13,440 nucleotides of DNA from JAWLGW01 sp964569055 (GTDB lineage Bacteria; Planctomycetota; J058), in NCBI GenBank assembly GCA_964569055.1, contig CAZMSZ010000196.1, positions 1 to 13,440 on the forward strand, given 5' to 3'. Every line of letters begins with the position of its first letter. Within the stretch, counting starts at the first letter, position 1. A model generated the notes under the pieces. It was not told where the DNA came from and searched no databases. It saw only the letters and a program-made list of their open reading frames with translations. This document shows positions 12,391 to 13,440 of the stretch, in pieces. A program made the translations under genes and the position numbers.

Positions 12391-13388
12391 GGCTCGCGCC
12401 GCGTCACGAGCTCCCGCCCGAGCTCCAGCCGGTGCTGCGACGCGCGATCCGGCTCGAGGTCGCGACCCTCGTCTACATGACGACGGTGATCGTGCTGATG
12501 GGCATGGTCATGGGCTCGTCGCAGGCCATGAAGGCGGCCTGGATCGAGGACCTCCTCACCCTGATCCCGCCGCTGGCCTTCCTGATCACCGTGCCGCTGC
12601 GGCACCGGCGCGCCAGCGCGCGCTTCCCCTTCGGCCACCACCGCACGGTGTCGATCGCGTTCCTCACCGCCGCCCTGGCGTTGTTCGCGCTCGGGCTCAC
12701 GATCCTGGCCGACTCGGTCCGCGCGCTGGCCCTGGGCGAGCGGCCCTCGATCGGCACCGTCACCCTCCTGGGCGAGGTGGTGTGGCTCGGCTGGGTCATG
12801 ATCCCGGTGCTGGTCTACTCGGCCGTCGGCGCGGTGATCCTCGGCTACCTCAAGCTCGCGCCGGCGCGGGCGCTCCACGACAAGACGCTCCACACCGACG
12901 CCGCCATGAACAAGGCCGACTGGCTCACGGCGCTGGCGGCGGTGATCGGGGTGCTCGGCGTCGGGCTCGGCTGGTGGTGGGCCGACTCGGTCGCCGCGAT
13001 CGTGATCGCGCTCGACGTGACCAAGGACGGCGCGCGGGCCACGGTCGCAGGGGTGCAGGACCTCATGGACCGCGCGCCCGAGCGAGTCGACCACAGCGGC
13101 CCCGAGCGGATCGAGGAGCGGGTGGTCGCCGCGCTCGAGGAGCTGCCCTGGGTGCGCGAGGCGGAGGTGCGGATCCGCGAGGGCGGCCACGTGCTGTTCA
13201 CCGAGGCGTTCGTCGTGCTCGAGCCCGAGGCGGCGGCCGTGACCGAACGCCTCCACCAGGCGGCGCAGCGCGTGCGGGCCGTCGACTGGCGGCTGGTGGA
13301 CGTGGTGATCCAGCCGGTGGAGCGCGAGGACCTCGCGCGCCCGGTGAACGCGCCGCGCGAGCGGCGCGAGCGGGTCGCGCGACGGTAG
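12387..13388 (+). CDS. Cation diffusion facilitator (CDF) family transporter, unusual metal site
   Basis: CDF proteins export divalent cations such as Zn, Fe, Mn or Co by proton antiport at the inner membrane. The 333-residue protein has six membrane segments (about 23-43, 50-70, 88-110, 123-153, 177-197, 200-216), the PFGHHR loop (81-86) and a C-terminal cytoplasmic domain (about 237-312). The canonical site-A ligands are altered. TM2 reads WIEDLLTLIPP (52-62) rather than the usual DxxxD/HxxxD. TM5 reads DAAMNKAD (171-178), with Met174 where His is expected, while Asp178 is kept. The GTG at 12387 has AGGAGG 8 nt ahead (12373-12378) and overlaps the preceding stop. The substrate cannot be predicted. 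The family is clear; the sub-type is inferred. Confidence 0.9.
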   Translation: MRLAPRHELPPELQPVLRRAIRLEVATLVYMTTVIVLMGMVMGSSQAMKAAWIEDLLTLIPPLAFLITVPLRHRRASARFPFGHHRTVSIAFLTAALALFALGLTILADSVRALALGERPSIGTVTLLGEVVWLGWVMIPVLVYSAVGAVILGYLKLAPARALHDKTLHTDAAMNKADWLTALAAVIGVLGVGLGWWWADSVAAIVIALDVTKDGARATVAGVQDLMDRAPERVDHSGPERIEERVVAALEELPWVREAEVRIREGGHVLFTEAFVVLEPEAAAVTERLHQAAQRVRAVDWRLVDVVIQPVEREDLARPVNAPRERRERVARR

Positions 13389-13426
13389 CCCGGATTTTGC
13401 ACGACGAAGTCGTGCGGAAGCCGGGC
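13388..13426 (+). terminator. Strong hairpin terminator after the CDF gene
   Basis: A nearly continuous 18-pair stem can form from 13388 to 13426: GCCCGG with CCGGGC, then GCACGAC (13399-13405) with GTCGTGC (13409-13415), and a GAA loop. The ATTTT patch (13394-13398) faces GGAAG (13416-13420) with U-A and G-U pairs and one mismatch. The first base of the stem is the last base of the TAG stop codon. No T-tract is visible after the stem before the window ends. It probably ends the operon. Confidence 0.6.
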
Positions 13427-13440
13427 TAGCCGGGCCCGAA

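Noticed and set aside
10485..13388. Plus-strand frame of 967 residues bridging the N gap into the CDF gene
   Set aside because: It is open only because it runs through Ns and antisense GC-rich sequence. The real CDF start is the GTG at 12387 with AGGAGG ahead.

Overview
The window is GC-rich DNA (roughly three quarters G+C by eye) with strong G/C third-position bias, so almost every frame is open and most long ORFs are shadows. Thirteen coding regions can be supported; one is cut by a run of 100 Ns at 11742-11841. The gene content fits a Gram-negative, flagellated or ancestrally flagellated, selenocysteine-using bacterium: a GT9 heptosyltransferase-like gene, two FlgM-like anti-sigma proteins and selA. 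The DSTFMG-type STAS protein, the Prok-RING-like zinc protein and the base composition recall Planctomycetota or Myxococcota, but the sequence alone does not decide between them.

Layout. 1-3014: two copies of a perfect 14-bp palindrome precede a small FlgM-like gene (270-554, +). recN (713-2512, -) follows in convergent orientation, and upstream of recN lies a second FlgM-like gene (2766-3014, -), so both FlgM-like genes point toward recN. 3303-4901: a STAS-domain anti-anti-sigma-like gene and a class I mannose-6-phosphate isomerase (manA), both +. 4944-7235: a recognisable sigma70-type promoter drives a Lys/Ser/Ala-rich, single-pass membrane protein and then selA, 19 bp downstream. 7259-8800: another sigma70-type promoter, then a six-segment membrane protein and a zinc-finger/membrane/PH-like protein that form a tight pair. 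8809-10291: a lipocalin-type CrtC/AttH-like protein on the minus strand, divergent from a tiny single-pass membrane protein, with a 16-bp palindrome between them. 10533-11693 (-): the GT9 glycosyltransferase. After the scaffold gap: the 3' part of a family-3 solute-binding-protein-like gene, overlapping by 4 bp a cation diffusion facilitator (CDF) family transporter with a non-canonical metal site, closed by a strong hairpin at the window's end.

How the genes may work together. The first 3.8 kb holds three small regulators of sigma-factor type (two FlgM-like, one STAS) but no sigma factor, kinase or flagellar structural gene, so their targets lie elsewhere. The middle is a mix of housekeeping genes (recN, manA, selA) and envelope proteins of unknown role. 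The most unusual functional unit is the solute-binding-like protein coupled to the CDF transporter. No tRNA, rRNA, CRISPR array, insertion sequence or phage gene was seen.
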